A stretch of 40,979 nt of DNA, from NCBI GenBank assembly GCA_040880405.1, contig JBBDIM010000051.1:1-40979 (forward strand). The letters run 5' to 3'. Each line of letters begins with the position of its first letter. Within the stretch, counting starts at the first letter, position 1. The stretch comes from JBBDIM01 sp040880405. Its GTDB lineage: Bacteria > Planctomycetota > Planctomycetia > Pirellulales > Pirellulaceae. The notes beneath the pieces are model-generated. The model was given only the letters and a program-made list of their open reading frames with translations, had not been told where the DNA came from and made no database searches. Positions 26,077-36,700 of this stretch are shown piece by piece. Made by a program: the position numbers and the translations under genes.

Positions 26077-26250
26077 ATGCTTCCAAATCTGCAACATAAA
26101 ATTAAGGATCTCGACTCGCGCTTGATCGAGCTAGTCAAGCCAATTCAGGTCCTCAAGTTCTTGAACTGGCCCGATACCCTTGAGGAAACTTTCGGTCCCG
26201 CTCATCAAGCGTCTTGCTTCCTATGCGGTCCGCGATTTCATCACTACTGA
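26077..26250 (+). pseudogene. N-terminal fragment of QEGLA-motif (DUF1704-like) protein
   Basis: A 57-codon frame starts MLPNLQHKIKDLDSRLIELV and continues KPIQVLKFLNWPDTLEETF. This resembles the opening of the flavohemoglobin-expression-modulating QEGLA family (LD-RLV-V-PIRVL-LAWP-F). After ETF the similarity is lost and the frame ends 18 codons later at TGA 26248. Full family members exceed 300 residues, so this is a remnant or a short unrelated protein. Another frame at about 26196-26273 (SVPLIKRLASYAVRDFITTD) also looks protein-like, suggesting the junction of two broken genes. Confidence 0.45.
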
Positions 26251-26309
26251 CGCTGTCCAGTCAAGATCGGCTTGAGAACTTTTCAGCAACCCCTGAACTC
26301 GCTGGTCGA

Positions 26310-27743
26310 CTATGCCAGGGGGGACCTCAGAATGCCCTTCACGACCCGTCCATGGACATCGGTGAGGCGGAAGTCGCGGCCGGAATGGCGATAGGTAAGG
26401 CGCTGGTGGTCGAGCCCCATGAGGTGCAAAATCGTCGCGTGCAGATCGTGTACGTGGACCTTATTCTCGACAGCAAAATAGCCGTAGTCGTCCGTCGCGC
26501 CGTAGACGGTTCCACCTCGGATGCCCCCACCGGCCAACCACATAGTGAACCCGAATGGGTTGTGATCGCGGCCCCCTTTGGTTTCGGCACTAGGCGTGCG
26601 CCCGAATTCGCCACCCCAGACAACCAAGGTCTCGTCGAGCAGACCGCGACTTTTCAGGTCGCTCAACAACCCGGCCACGGCGCGATCCGTTGCCGCCGCG
26701 TTCTGGCGATGTCCTTTTTCAAGATTAGTGTGCTGATCCCATCGATTGTTGCCGGTATCGGGGGGCGTGACCTGGATGAATCGCACGCCCCGCTCGACCA
26801 GGCGACGGGCCAGAAGGCAGGCCCGACCGTAGGTCTCGGTCTCGGGTCGATCCATGCCATACAGTTTTTGCGTGGCGACCGACTCGGCGGATAGGTTGGT
26901 GAGGTCCGGCACGGCCGTCTGCATGCGGAACGCGAGTTCATAATTTGCGACGGCCGCATCCAGGGCGGTACTTGAGCCGAAATGGTCCAGCTCGTAGCGG
27001 TCGAGCTGCCGGATCAAATCGAGCTTTTGACGCTGGAGGTCCGGCTTCTCTTCACGGGGCCTGACATCCGAAATCGGCTGGGGTAAATTCCCCTTGAAGA
27101 TTGTGCCTTGATAGCTGGCCGGGAGAAATCCACTCCCAAAATTATTGGTCCCGCCGGACGGAATAATTCCGCAGTCGATTACCACGTAACCCGGTAACTC
27201 TTCCGACTCGCTTCCCAGACCATAGGTCAGCCACGAACCGAGGCTGGGTCGTCCCGGCAGGTTGTGCCCGGTGTGCTGAAAATAGCATGCCGAGGAGTGG
27301 TTGGAGAACTCGTGATGGACCGACCGCACAATCGCCATGTCGTCCACCATCCGGGCCGTCTCGGGGAACAACTCGCTGACCGAAGCACCGGACTGTCCAT
27401 GTTGCCGAAACCGGAACGGCGAAGCCAGGACTTTCCCGCTATTGGGAAAGGTACTCGTGACGCTCAAGGGAATCGGCTGACCGTCTTCCTTTTGTAAACG
27501 GGGTTTGGGATCGAAGGTATCCACCTGGCTTGGTCCGCCATCCATGAACAGAAAAATGATCGACTTGGCCTGGGGAGTCCGATGAGGTTCAGGCAGGGTC
27601 AACGACGAATCCGCCGGTTCGGCCAAAGCGGATTCGCGCAAGAGAGCCGAGAGAGCCAGGCCCGCAAACCCATTGGCATAGCGAAACAGGAACTGACGAC
27701 GACTCTGTTGATGGCCGTCAAGCGGTGGATGGGTATCGGACAT
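26310..27743 (-). CDS. DUF1501 protein (sulfatase-like, Tat-exported)
   Basis: 477 residues. The N-terminus has a twin-arginine signal (SRRQFLFRYANGFAGLALSALL). The body is the DUF1501 alkaline-phosphatase/sulfatase-like fold: IIFLFMDGGPSQVDTFDPKP, MVDDMAIVRSVHHEFSNHSSACYFQHTG, RGVRFIQVTPPDTGNNRWDQHTNL and VVWGGEFGRTPSA...GRDHNP, which hold the metal-ligand-type Asp/His residues. DUF1501 genes typically sit next to DUF1549/DUF1553 genes in planctomycetes, as here: this gene starts 8 bp after the stop at 27752. ATG 27743 is chosen because it gives the Tat signal; an upstream frame to 27809 overlaps the neighbour. Likely acts outside the cytoplasm; substrate unknown. Confidence 0.88.
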   Translation of the reverse strand: MSDTHPPLDGHQQSRRQFLFRYANGFAGLALSALLRESALAEPADSSLTLPEPHRTPQAKSIIFLFMDGGPSQVDTFDPKPRLQKEDGQPIPLSVTSTFPNSGKVLASPFRFRQHGQSGASVSELFPETARMVDDMAIVRSVHHEFSNHSSACYFQHTGHNLPGRPSLGSWLTYGLGSESEELPGYVVIDCGIIPSGGTNNFGSGFLPASYQGTIFKGNLPQPISDVRPREEKPDLQRQKLDLIRQLDRYELDHFGSSTALDAAVANYELAFRMQTAVPDLTNLSAESVATQKLYGMDRPETETYGRACLLARRLVERGVRFIQVTPPDTGNNRWDQHTNLEKGHRQNAAATDRAVAGLLSDLKSRGLLDETLVVWGGEFGRTPSAETKGGRDHNPFGFTMWLAGGGIRGGTVYGATDDYGYFAVENKVHVHDLHATILHLMGLDHQRLTYRHSGRDFRLTDVHGRVVKGILRSPLA

Positions 27744-27751
27744 CAGTCGCC

Positions 27752-30655
27752 TCAGCGAACAAAGATAAAAGATTTCAAATTGAAGACCACGTGGGCCACC
27801 GCCGACCAAATTTCCTGCTCGGCAAGATCTTGCTCACGTTGGGTTTCGATGAAGACTCGGATTGCCTCTTGCTCGGTCGCGGTGGGTGACCGGGCAATCG
27901 CTCGGATAAACATGTCGTCAATTCGCTCGTCGATCGAACGATCCTCCTGGGCCAACCGTTGTCCCCAACGCTGGGCTTGTTGGTGAACGAACTCATTGTT
28001 CAACAGCACGAGGGCCTGGTTGGGAACGGCGGTGACATCGCGGCTGCCCACCGTATCGTTGGGTGGTGGAACATCGAAAGCGGCCATCAGTGGCGGGATG
28101 AAGTTCCGACGAACCGCTCCGTAGATACTCCGCCGATTGTTACCGTCGACCGGCCCCGACGGAGGCCGATAGCGCGGATACATGTAGGGTGTAAGCTGCG
28201 GATTGATCCCTTTGCCGAACAGTGACCGGTCTAAGGTTCCCGCGACCGCCAGGATCGCGTCGCGGATCGACTCGGCATCGAGCCGCCGGACAGGTAAGTG
28301 GTGCCAAAGGCGATTGTCGGGATCGACTTGCATCCCTTTTTCCGTCGGCTGATGGGACATTTGATAGGTGTGACTCAGGACCATCAAACGGTGCATTTTC
28401 TTGATTGACCAATCGTTCTGAACAAACTGTGCGGCTAGCCAGTCGAGCAGTTCCGGATGGGTCGGAACCTCACCACGAAGTCCGAAATTATCCACCGTTG
28501 GCACGAGCCCCACACCGAAGTGATACCCCCACAACCGATTCACGAAGACCCGGGCGGTAAGCGGGTTGTCAGGGTCGGCAATCGCGTGGGCAAGTTCCAG
28601 CCGGCCACTGCGGCCTTCCTCGATCGTCAGGCTTCCCAGATCGCCCAGGATCGAAAGAAAGCCCCGCGGAACCGGTTTTCCCAAGTTCGCATGACTCCCC
28701 CGGATGTGCAAACGGACGTCACCGAGAGTCGCTCGGGAAGCCTCCCGACGTTCCTGAAATGGAGACCGAATCGGAGTCCATTCGGCCCACCGAGAGTCGC
28801 CCGCATCGACACCTGCCAGGGCCTTGGGCCGTTCGCTTTGCTGTTTTGAATCCGCGATACGCCGGCGTTTGGATTCGAGGATCTCCAACTGATCCTCTTC
28901 CAGGTCCTCGGCGAACCCAGCATAAGTAAAGGGCGTATCAGGACGATGAAACCAGTTGAGCCACTGTTTATGCGATGGACTGTTGTACCGCTTCGTCGTC
29001 ACGATCATTTCCATGATCTCTTGGTAACGATCGGCAAGTTCCGCAAAGGAAGTGGGGAGGGGCTCCGTTAAAGCAGCCATGGTGAAAGGGTTGACCGGCT
29101 TCCCGCCCGCCGGTGGATTGTCCGCCACGACCTGCTGGATCGTCTCGTGCAGTCGGTCCTCCGGCTCGTTGATGATCTTCAGCCAAGGTCCGAGATTGGC
29201 GTTGACCGGAGTATCCCCCTTCCTCAGAAAGACCATCCACTGCCGGAGGATGTCTCGATTCAGCTTCTCGTTCTCGACCCACTCCTCCAACGCCTGCTCG
29301 AAGGCCTCGTCTTGCAGATGAATCAATTCCGACGTGGCGCGAAGATAATCCGAGGCCCGCCGGACTTCCCGTAGTCGTGGCTCGTCCACCGCGTCGAACA
29401 GCCAATACTTCAGTTCTTCTTCCAGTTGCTTCACCTCCCGGGGAGAAACATCGCCCCGAGACCGCGAAGCGGACATGCCGATATCCGCCAGGACCGACTG
29501 GGTGCTATGGAAGATCCCGGCCATGGCGTAATAATCTTCGATCGAGACCGGATCGAATTTATGGTCGTGACATCGGGCACAACCTAGCGTTAGGCCGAGA
29601 AAAGCCTTGCCGACCGTATCGACCTGCGAATCGACCTGATCGGCTCGCTGGAGGTGGGGATCGACAGGGTTATGATGTAACTCGCTGAACCACAGCATCC
29701 CGGTTCCCATCAGGCTGGCATTGAACCGACCATCGTCCGTGGGACGTGGAGGGAGTTGGTCCCCCGCCAGGTTCTCCAAGATAAATCGGTCGAAAGGGAC
29801 GTCTTCATTGAAGGCATCGATCAGGTAGTCGCGGTAGCGAAACGCACTCGGTTTATCGATGTCGCGGTTGTGCCCGTTCGTTTCAGCGTAGCGGACCAGA
29901 TCCATCCAGTGCCGGGCCCATCGTTCGCCATAGTGCGGACTCGCCAGCAGTCGATCCACTACTTTTTCGAAGGCCTCGGGAGAGTCATCCGCCAGAAAGT
30001 TGGCGATTTCTTTGGGCGTGGGTGGCAGGCCGATCAAATCGAAGGTCACGCGGCGAATGAGGCTTCGTTTGTCGACCGACGGTGCCGGAACAAGACCGGC
30101 TTCCTCTAAGCGGGATAGGATAAAGTAGTCGACCTCTGCTTTGGGCCATGAGGTGTCTTGCACTGCGGGCCTTTTCACCCGCTGGACCGGCTGAAAAGCC
30201 CAATGCCGGTTTGCCTGTTGCGCATCGATTCCATCTCCGGGAATTGGCGTTCCCTCGCGGGGATCGGCTGCACCCCGCGTGATCCACTGCTCGAAATCCC
30301 GAATCACCTGATCGGAAAGTCGACCATCGGGCGGCATTTGGTAAAGGGAGTCGTCGTATCGCAAAGCCTCGATCAGTAGGCTTTCGTCTATCTTACCGGG
30401 CACCACGGCCGCTCCGGAGTCGCCTCCGCCACGGATTCCCTCCCGAGTATCCAAAAGCAGCCCGCCGTGCAGTGTCTCGGCCTCCTCGGAATGGCATTCG
30501 TAACAATGAGTCACCAACACGGGACGGATTTTTTTCTCGAAAAAATCCAAGTCCGCCTCGCTCGGCTTCTCGTCGGCTCGGGCGGCGGCCCCTTGCAGTA
30601 GGAGCCAGCAGCCCAGTATTAACGTGATGCGTGACATGCAATTGTCTTTAATCAT
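27752..30655 (-). CDS. PSCyt1-DUF1549-DUF1553 planctomycete protein
   Basis: 967 residues. Signal peptide, then a PSCyt1 domain with the haem-binding-type motif CYECH (51-55) and MPPDGRLS. DUF1549 follows at about 165-370 (DYFILSRLEEAGLVPAP, FDLIGLPPTP, HYGERWARHWMDLVRYAE) with a second CARCH (about 358-362), and DUF1553 at about 690-940 (ARVFVNRLWGYHFGVGLV, SHTYQMSHQP, RRLDAESIRDAIL, NEFVHQQAQRWGQRL). These proteins are almost confined to planctomycetes and relatives and are thought to take part in extracellular polymer degradation with DUF1501 partners; biochemistry is undefined. The downstream DUF1501 gene starts 8 bp later. Start 30655 is taken; an ATG at 30637 gives a more compact signal peptide and neither has a strong ribosome site. 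Confidence 0.92.
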   Translation of the reverse strand: MIKDNCMSRITLILGCWLLLQGAAARADEKPSEADLDFFEKKIRPVLVTHCYECHSEEAETLHGGLLLDTREGIRGGGDSGAAVVPGKIDESLLIEALRYDDSLYQMPPDGRLSDQVIRDFEQWITRGAADPREGTPIPGDGIDAQQANRHWAFQPVQRVKRPAVQDTSWPKAEVDYFILSRLEEAGLVPAPSVDKRSLIRRVTFDLIGLPPTPKEIANFLADDSPEAFEKVVDRLLASPHYGERWARHWMDLVRYAETNGHNRDIDKPSAFRYRDYLIDAFNEDVPFDRFILENLAGDQLPPRPTDDGRFNASLMGTGMLWFSELHHNPVDPHLQRADQVDSQVDTVGKAFLGLTLGCARCHDHKFDPVSIEDYYAMAGIFHSTQSVLADIGMSASRSRGDVSPREVKQLEEELKYWLFDAVDEPRLREVRRASDYLRATSELIHLQDEAFEQALEEWVENEKLNRDILRQWMVFLRKGDTPVNANLGPWLKIINEPEDRLHETIQQVVADNPPAGGKPVNPFTMAALTEPLPTSFAELADRYQEIMEMIVTTKRYNSPSHKQWLNWFHRPDTPFTYAGFAEDLEEDQLEILESKRRRIADSKQQSERPKALAGVDAGDSRWAEWTPIRSPFQERREASRATLGDVRLHIRGSHANLGKPVPRGFLSILGDLGSLTIEEGRSGRLELAHAIADPDNPLTARVFVNRLWGYHFGVGLVPTVDNFGLRGEVPTHPELLDWLAAQFVQNDWSIKKMHRLMVLSHTYQMSHQPTEKGMQVDPDNRLWHHLPVRRLDAESIRDAILAVAGTLDRSLFGKGINPQLTPYMYPRYRPPSGPVDGNNRRSIYGAVRRNFIPPLMAAFDVPPPNDTVGSRDVTAVPNQALVLLNNEFVHQQAQRWGQRLAQEDRSIDERIDDMFIRAIARSPTATEQEAIRVFIETQREQDLAEQEIWSAVAHVVFNLKSFIFVR

Positions 30656-30745
30656 ACTTAAGCAGCGAGGGGACGAGATTTTATGTGAGGAAGGTGACTC
30701 GTAACTCGTGATGTGCTTCCCGACCGACGATACGACGGCGTTGGG

Positions 30746-31666
30746 TCAAAATCCACTGCTGATCACTTCTTGACCTTTGCGGGTAGCCAAGGCCTCATAA
30801 ATATTTCCGTCGATATTCTCGCTGATGAAGCGTGTCGATCCATCGACCATGCTGAATTGCCCCCCGCCCGGGTGCGTGCTGGCAAATGCAAAGTTATCAA
30901 TGCCGTTCAGCATTCGGTCCGTTGCGTTGCAAGCGGCGACGACTCCGGCGGCTTTGTTCGCTTCATAGGCACCGGCCCAAATTCCGCCCGCGGGACCGGA
31001 GCCGCTGCTCCCGCTCCAATTGCGTTCCCCCAGTAAAAATGTATTGGTCGTGCCGTCGACTACATCCCGTAATCTCGTCGGGTTGTTGGGCGATTGGGAA
31101 GAAAAGAAGATTCCTTTGGCGTAGAATTTTTTGGCCTGGGCATCCTGCGGTGTCGTCCGCGCGGGAAAGATGTCGTGATGGGCGGTGTTGATGCTGTTGG
31201 CTACCCCCATGTTGCCGAGATAGTTCGACTTGGCATGACCATTCCTCCGAGAGTTCAAGTTGCCCATACCCGCGCTATCGTCCGAGGGACAAAGAAACCC
31301 ATTAAGGATCATTCGGGTCTCGTCCGTTGGGTTCATTGGCATTCTGTTCACGTTGGTATTGATCGCATCATAGAGAGCCGATTGTTCGATTTGAGGCAAA
31401 ATCAGAGCGCCCCATCCCCAGCCTCCCACCAAGGGATCATCGGCACTCCATACATAGCCGGGAGGAAGACTTTGGACCATATCGTGATACACGTGCAGGG
31501 CCAGCCCCAGTTGCTTTAGATTATTTCCGCAGCTCATGCGCCGGGCCGACTCTCGGGCCGACTGAACCGCGGGCAGCAACAGCGAAACCAAGACGCCAAT
31601 AATGGCAATCACGACCAGTAGTTCGACAAGGGTAAAGCCTGTCTTTGTCTTGAGACACCGGACCAT
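30746..31666 (-). CDS. DUF1559 protein with type IV pilin-like N-terminus
   Basis: 306 residues. The N-terminus KTGFTLVELLVVIAIIGVLVSLLLPAVQSARESARR is a prepilin signal (cleavage after Gly, +1 Phe, +5 Glu) plus hydrophobic helix, as in pseudopilins. The rest is the DUF1559 domain, including NNLKQLGLALHVYHD, LGERNWSGSSG and the H-x-GG motif near the C-terminus (STHPGGGQFSMVDGSTRFISENID). Planctomycetes have many copies. They may be exported by a type II/IV pilus-like machinery and assemble on the surface. ATG 31666 is chosen: AGGAG lies upstream at good spacing and the longer frame to 31765 adds unrelated sequence. The gene sits between the lipoprotein and the PSCyt1 gene of this cluster. Confidence 0.93.
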   Translation of the reverse strand: MVRCLKTKTGFTLVELLVVIAIIGVLVSLLLPAVQSARESARRMSCGNNLKQLGLALHVYHDMVQSLPPGYVWSADDPLVGGWGWGALILPQIEQSALYDAINTNVNRMPMNPTDETRMILNGFLCPSDDSAGMGNLNSRRNGHAKSNYLGNMGVANSINTAHHDIFPARTTPQDAQAKKFYAKGIFFSSQSPNNPTRLRDVVDGTTNTFLLGERNWSGSSGSGPAGGIWAGAYEANKAAGVVAACNATDRMLNGIDNFAFASTHPGGGQFSMVDGSTRFISENIDGNIYEALATRKGQEVISSGF

Positions 31667-31849
31667 GTTAGCTCTCCTGATTGGAAGTATGAAGGGAAAA
31701 GAAAAATGACTTGAAGCGGAAGTGAGGCCGCGAGCGATGCCCCGGGCTATGAAGTTCCCTGGCAAGGCGGGGCGATGGCTGACTTTGGGCGATTCTCATA
31801 AGGCGTTTCGCCCTCGTTTTTGGTCAGGACGGTTCGGTATCTCACCCAT

Positions 31850-32314
31850 TCAATCGGTACTCCGACGTCGGCCGCCAGACTCTTGATGCGGTTGAATAAT
31901 GGGACCTTGCGAGTCGAGCGCAAAGTCATAGGTGTCCGCCGGAATATCGACTTCGAGTGTGCTCTGGATGTTGTATTTGGCGGGGACGGTCTCCGCCTGG
32001 TTGGTTTCAATTCCGGAATCCGGGTCGGCCAACCGGTAGGTGCTAATCCTGATGGTCTGCTTTCCCGGGAGGACACCCGTTCGAGTTCCGGTATAGCGTG
32101 CCTCGTATTTTCCGGAGGCATCGGTTTCACCGATGGAAGCACGTCCCTCGTCCGGCTCGAACACCACTCGAGCATTGGCCAGCGGCTGTCCGTCGAGGGT
32201 GACGGTGCCTGCGACCGGCTTCAAACTTGGCCCGCTACCTCCACACCCGACCAATCCCATGCCAAGCAATGCCAAGAGGCAACCTCGCGTGACCTGTTTA
32301 AGTTGCTGTTTCAT
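31850..32314 (-). CDS. Carboxypeptidase-regulatory-like lipoprotein
   Basis: 154 residues. The signal MKQQLKQVTRGCLLALLGMGLVGC has an LVGC lipobox, so the mature protein is probably lipid-anchored. The body VAGTVTLDGQPLANARVVFEPDEGRASIGETDASGKYEARYTG is the small beta-sandwich common in planctomycete lipoproteins next to DUF1559 genes, and ends near VDIPADTYDFALDSQ. The last 20 or so residues diverge and may have been added by a late frameshift, because another frame there also reads protein-like (LFNRIKSLAADVGVPIEWV). GAGG lies upstream of the ATG. Likely role: surface or periplasmic carrier or structural protein. Confidence 0.8.
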   Translation of the reverse strand: MKQQLKQVTRGCLLALLGMGLVGCGGSGPSLKPVAGTVTLDGQPLANARVVFEPDEGRASIGETDASGKYEARYTGTRTGVLPGKQTIRISTYRLADPDSGIETNQAETVPAKYNIQSTLEVDIPADTYDFALDSQGPIIQPHQESGGRRRSTD

Positions 32315-32416
32315 CGAGTAACCTCATCGTAAGTCCAGGAAAAACATCGACCGGAGCGATCGTCACCTCGCTGCTTGTCGGCCGCAGGGGCTGTTGCCAG
32401 GGGCGAACCGCTGGGG

Positions 32417-33733
32417 TTATCCAAATAATTCTTCAATTGGGTGCCCACCATCGGTGAGCGGGATCGGCCGGGATTCGGCATACAGTTCGTTCGTATGATC
32501 GATTCCCAAGGCGTGGTAAATCGTGGCGTGAAAATCAGGGATCGAAATCGAACGGGACACCGGCTCTTCGGCCAATTCATTGGTCTCTCCGATCACCTGC
32601 CCGCTCCGCAAGCCGCCACCCGCCAACACCGCGGTAAAGGCCCGGCTATGATGATTGCGGCCGCCGCCGTTATCGAATCCTCCAGGACGGCCAAACTCGG
32701 AGCACACCACCACCAACGTTTTGTCGAGGAGGCGATTCCGCTGGAGGTCGTCCAACAAAGTCGCCAAGGCGGCATCGAGACTTTGAATGAGTAGATGCTG
32801 CTTCTCCTGACCATCCTGATGGGTGTCCCACCCGGTGCCATTTACGAAATTCAGATTCGACGTGACTTCGACAAACCGCACGCCCGATTGAACCAGGCGG
32901 CGGGCCAGTAAACACCGCTGCCCGAACTCGTCACCATAGGCGTTTCGCAGTTCGCCGGGCTCCTTCTCCAAGCGGAAGACATTCATAAATTCGGGCCCGG
33001 AAAGCCGAAAGCCCTGCGAGACTAGCGTGTCGTACTCACCTCGAAGGGGCCGGCTACGGTGGTCGGCCTCGGCACGAACCTGATCGAGCAGACGTCGCCG
33101 CCGGTCATAACTTCTGGCCGTGACTCGGCCCGGGGGCGTCAACGACGAGGGGCCATCATCTGTCTTGGTCAAATATAAATAGCCCGCGTCGGCCCCGAGA
33201 AAGCCAGGTCCCCGTGAAGGGGTGGGATAACCCATCAGCACGTACCGGGGAACCGCCTCGCCTCCGGGCCCTTTCAGGTGCGCGATCACTGAGCCGATCG
33301 AAGGATACTCAATGGTTCCGCTCACGGGTCTTCCCGTATGCATGCGGTTGGTCGCCGCCGCGTGTTCGTCAATGACATCATGCTGCAGGGTCCGAAGCAA
33401 GATCGCCTTATCCAACTGCGCGGCGGTCCGGGCCAGATGCTCGCTCACTTGTACATTCGGGATGGCCGTCGGGATGCTGTCGTAGGCGGAACCGGGGTCT
33501 TTTCGTCCGTCTTTACTTTTTCGCTTCGGATCGAAGGTATCGATTTGCGCCGCGCCGCCCGGCAGCCACAGCATGATGCAGTGCTCTGCTTTTCCCAGGG
33601 GCGCAACGGGCCGGCGGTGGCCCGACTCCTCCGCGGCAAGTGAGCCGACCAGCGCCCCGCTCCCCAACATTGCGGCCCCTATTCCCGCCTGAGCGGTTGA
33701 CGCTAGGAATTGACGTCGGTACTGAGAGGTCAT
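32417..33733 (-). CDS. DUF1501 protein (second copy, Tat-exported)
   Basis: 438 residues. Tat signal MTSQYRRQFLASTAQAGIGAAMLGSGALVGSLA. The sulfatase-like body shows IMLWLPGGAAQIDTFDPK, HDVIDEHAAATNRMHTGRPVSG, GVRFVEVTSN, GWDTHQDGQEKQH, LVVVCSEFGR and GGGRNHHSRAF, parallel to the other DUF1501 protein but clearly divergent, so the two are not a recent duplicate. AGGAG lies about 7 bases before ATG 33733. It follows the LamG-DUF1549/DUF1553 gene by 30 bp. Likely exported; substrate unknown. Confidence 0.9.
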   Translation of the reverse strand: MTSQYRRQFLASTAQAGIGAAMLGSGALVGSLAAEESGHRRPVAPLGKAEHCIMLWLPGGAAQIDTFDPKRKSKDGRKDPGSAYDSIPTAIPNVQVSEHLARTAAQLDKAILLRTLQHDVIDEHAAATNRMHTGRPVSGTIEYPSIGSVIAHLKGPGGEAVPRYVLMGYPTPSRGPGFLGADAGYLYLTKTDDGPSSLTPPGRVTARSYDRRRRLLDQVRAEADHRSRPLRGEYDTLVSQGFRLSGPEFMNVFRLEKEPGELRNAYGDEFGQRCLLARRLVQSGVRFVEVTSNLNFVNGTGWDTHQDGQEKQHLLIQSLDAALATLLDDLQRNRLLDKTLVVVCSEFGRPGGFDNGGGRNHHSRAFTAVLAGGGLRSGQVIGETNELAEEPVSRSISIPDFHATIYHALGIDHTNELYAESRPIPLTDGGHPIEELFG

Positions 33734-33763
33734 GCTTTCTCCTACTTCATTGGGGAACGAGCC

Positions 33764-36700
33764 CTACGGTGCAAAGGCGAACTCCGGCAGGTTAACTAAG
33801 GTCCAAACGGCTTCTTCCATCCGAATTCTCCAGTCCGAATCGAGCCGCCGGGTCGGAGGATCTCCGGCCAGGGCCCTCTCCTGATCTTCAAGGGCAGCTT
33901 CGTTGGCGTCGGGTCTCAGGTTGTTCGACCAGGATCGGGCGGATCGAGGGATGACCGGTTTCGCGATCGCCTCCGGTCCGGCGACGATCCGTTCCGCATA
34001 GCCCGCGGACAGCAAGTCCACGAACAACTCCTGTTCGCGAGAACTCGGAGGACGGGTCAAAACTCGAAAGTACAGCCGCTCAATCAACCTTTCGACCGAT
34101 TGCTCTTCCAACGCAAGTTCCGTAATTCCACTGCGATCTGACAAATCGATCACATGGTTTGCGGCCGGCCCATGGGCCAGCATCATTGGCATCAGCGGGG
34201 TTGTCACCGCTTCGCGGTCGGTGATTGGATCGGGGCGCGACTGACGCCAACCAAATGCGGCGAGCAGGTCGACAATCCCCTGGGCCTTTGGCCAGATGGT
34301 CGAAGGACGATCTCGCTCGTTGCTGGTGGCCGCCATTTCCCAGGCCCGGACTGGCTGGCCCAAGGAAACAAAGGCCTCAATCCGCTGCCGACCATCGCGG
34401 TCTAAGGTCATTTCCTCACTATCGATTTCCTTGCCGGTTGCCACATGCAACGAATCGAAGACCTGCTCAGCCGTTAGCCGTCGTTCGGTTGCCGCAGCGA
34501 ATCGTTTCGTGTGCGAGGCGGCATCCGTTTGTGGCTCTGCCGGTAGACGCTGATAGGCCTGGGAATTCAGGATGATCCTCGCCAAATGCTTCAGGTCATA
34601 GTCGTGGCCCACGAGTTGCCGGGCGAGGTAGTCGAGAAGGTCCGGATGGGAGATGCTGGCGTACTCAAAATCATGGACTGGCTCTGCCAACCCCCTCCCC
34701 AAATACCGCTTCCAAACTCGATTAGCGACAACGGAGGCGAAACGCTTATTCTCCGCCCAAGTCACCCAGAGAGCCAACTGTTCACGGTGATCTTGAGGAC
34801 GGCGGACCAATTCGGCGGGCAGGCTCTCAAAGGACATAGAATTCAGTTCACCAAACGGCCATGCCGGGGCTACCGCGGTACCAGGCTCAAGCGTCACCTC
34901 GACGAGCATATTCCCGAGCTCTTCAGGGGTTCCCGGAATACTGCTGGTGTGTGGAACCTTGATTTCCTTTCCGGATAACATGGCCGCCAGACTAAACAAA
35001 TCTTTCTGCGTGACTTCGTGCATCGGCGAATCGTGGCACCGGGCACACTTCATTTCCACGCCCAAAAACGCGTTTCCCAAGATATGGGCCTTGGCGGCCA
35101 TCGGCACATCATTCTGGGTCGCGACACCGAATCCGGCCGGACCACCCAGGAATTTGCTCCCCTCCATCAAGATCAATTCCGTCGCGAATCGATCGATCGG
35201 CTTGTTATCCTCAAACGACGAGTGAATGAAAAACCGGAAGGGGCCGGTATTGTTCAGAGTAGGTTTTGCTAGGCCCACGTTCTCGGCTAAAACATCCTGC
35301 CAGTAAGGAACCCAGTGATCGGCCCAGCGTGGATCATCGAGCAACCGATCCACGAGGGCTTCCCGGCGGGTCTCGGTGGGATCGGCCAGGAAAGTTTGAA
35401 TTTCGGCGGGGGTCGGAATGGTCCCGGTGACGTCCAAGGTCACTCGTCGCAAGAATCCCAAATCATTGACCAGCGGAGCCGGTTCGATCCCCTCGCTTTC
35501 AAGGCGGTACTGGATGAAATGGTCGATTGCGTTATTGACCGCGGTGGTGGTATTGACCGGCGGAATTTGGGGACCATCGGTTCGCAATAGATGTTCTCGC
35601 GCCAGTTCATGTCGACGTTGCCACCAAGCCGCTTCTTCTCGGCCTAGGTTAATCCTGGCCTTTTGATTCAACTGCTCAATCTGTCCCCTTTCCTGTTTCA
35701 GAAAATCAAGCCAGTGGGTGTCATCGAACGCAATGGAATCGGTCGGCGAGAGGATTCGATACATCGATTCGCCCGGCAACTTAATTCCCACGGTCAGTTC
35801 CCCGACCCGCGGCATTCGTCCCGGATGACCGATGATCGACTCCAGGACCACTTGGTGTTCGCCGGGCTCAAGCTCGATGGAGAATCGTTTCTCTGTGTGG
35901 GCGGCTGGCAGCGATAAGAGGTCGGGTTCCGGCGGTTTGAGCTGATGCAGTTTTCCGTGGCCGCTTTGGGCCAGACTCTGGAAAGGTGTCTCCGCGACCA
36001 ACTCCCCGTTAATAAACAGCCGCGCCGCACTCAGGGCCCGCAAGACAAGTTCATGGGTACCGCTCTCCTCCTGGGGAACGGAGATCCGTGAGGCGGCGGT
36101 CATCAGGTAGGGCAGGCCCCGATCGGCAATCAGGCCCTTGGAGGTATATTTGTGGGGCACTCGCGTGAAGGCGAAGCGATCGGTTTCCCAGATCTGCGAG
36201 GAACCGCCGGTGAGCACGAAATTCCAGTTCCTGCTGGCCGGAATCGGGTCGGTTATCGTGACGCGGACGGCATCGGCCGGGATATCCTTCGGGTCGATCC
36301 GGCCCACGCTCCTGCTGGCGGGACGAACACCGCTGGCGCGATAGCGACGCCGTAGATGCTCTTCCGGCACGATCTTGTTGTACACAGCAACTTCCGCAAG
36401 ATCTCCGTTGAAGACCCCGCTCCGGCCACCCATGCTGGCCCCGATCCAGAGTTGATCGTCGTCGACAACCGGCGGAGCCTCGGTCGGGCCACCCAAGTCC
36501 CATTCTCCATCAACAGGGGTGCCGTCGATATAACCTTGAATGGAATCGGGATCTCCAAACCGGTAAGTCACCGCGACATGGTGCCAGGCACCATCCAGGT
36601 GGAAGCCGGTATTGGATGTCCACCGGTGGCCATCCAGTTTGTTCTCGCGTGCCTCGTCATCGGCCACCGCATCACAGAAGAAGAAACTGAGATGCGAAAG

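Noticed and set aside
26214..26894. 226-codon plus-strand ORF opposite the DUF1501 gene
   Set aside because: Mirror of a well-supported minus-strand DUF1501 coding region; no family features.
31747..32175. 142-codon minus-strand ORF overlapping the lipoprotein
   Set aside because: Mostly the shifted frame of the lipoprotein; only its end (SLAADVGVPIEWV) looks protein-like and may mark a late frameshift.
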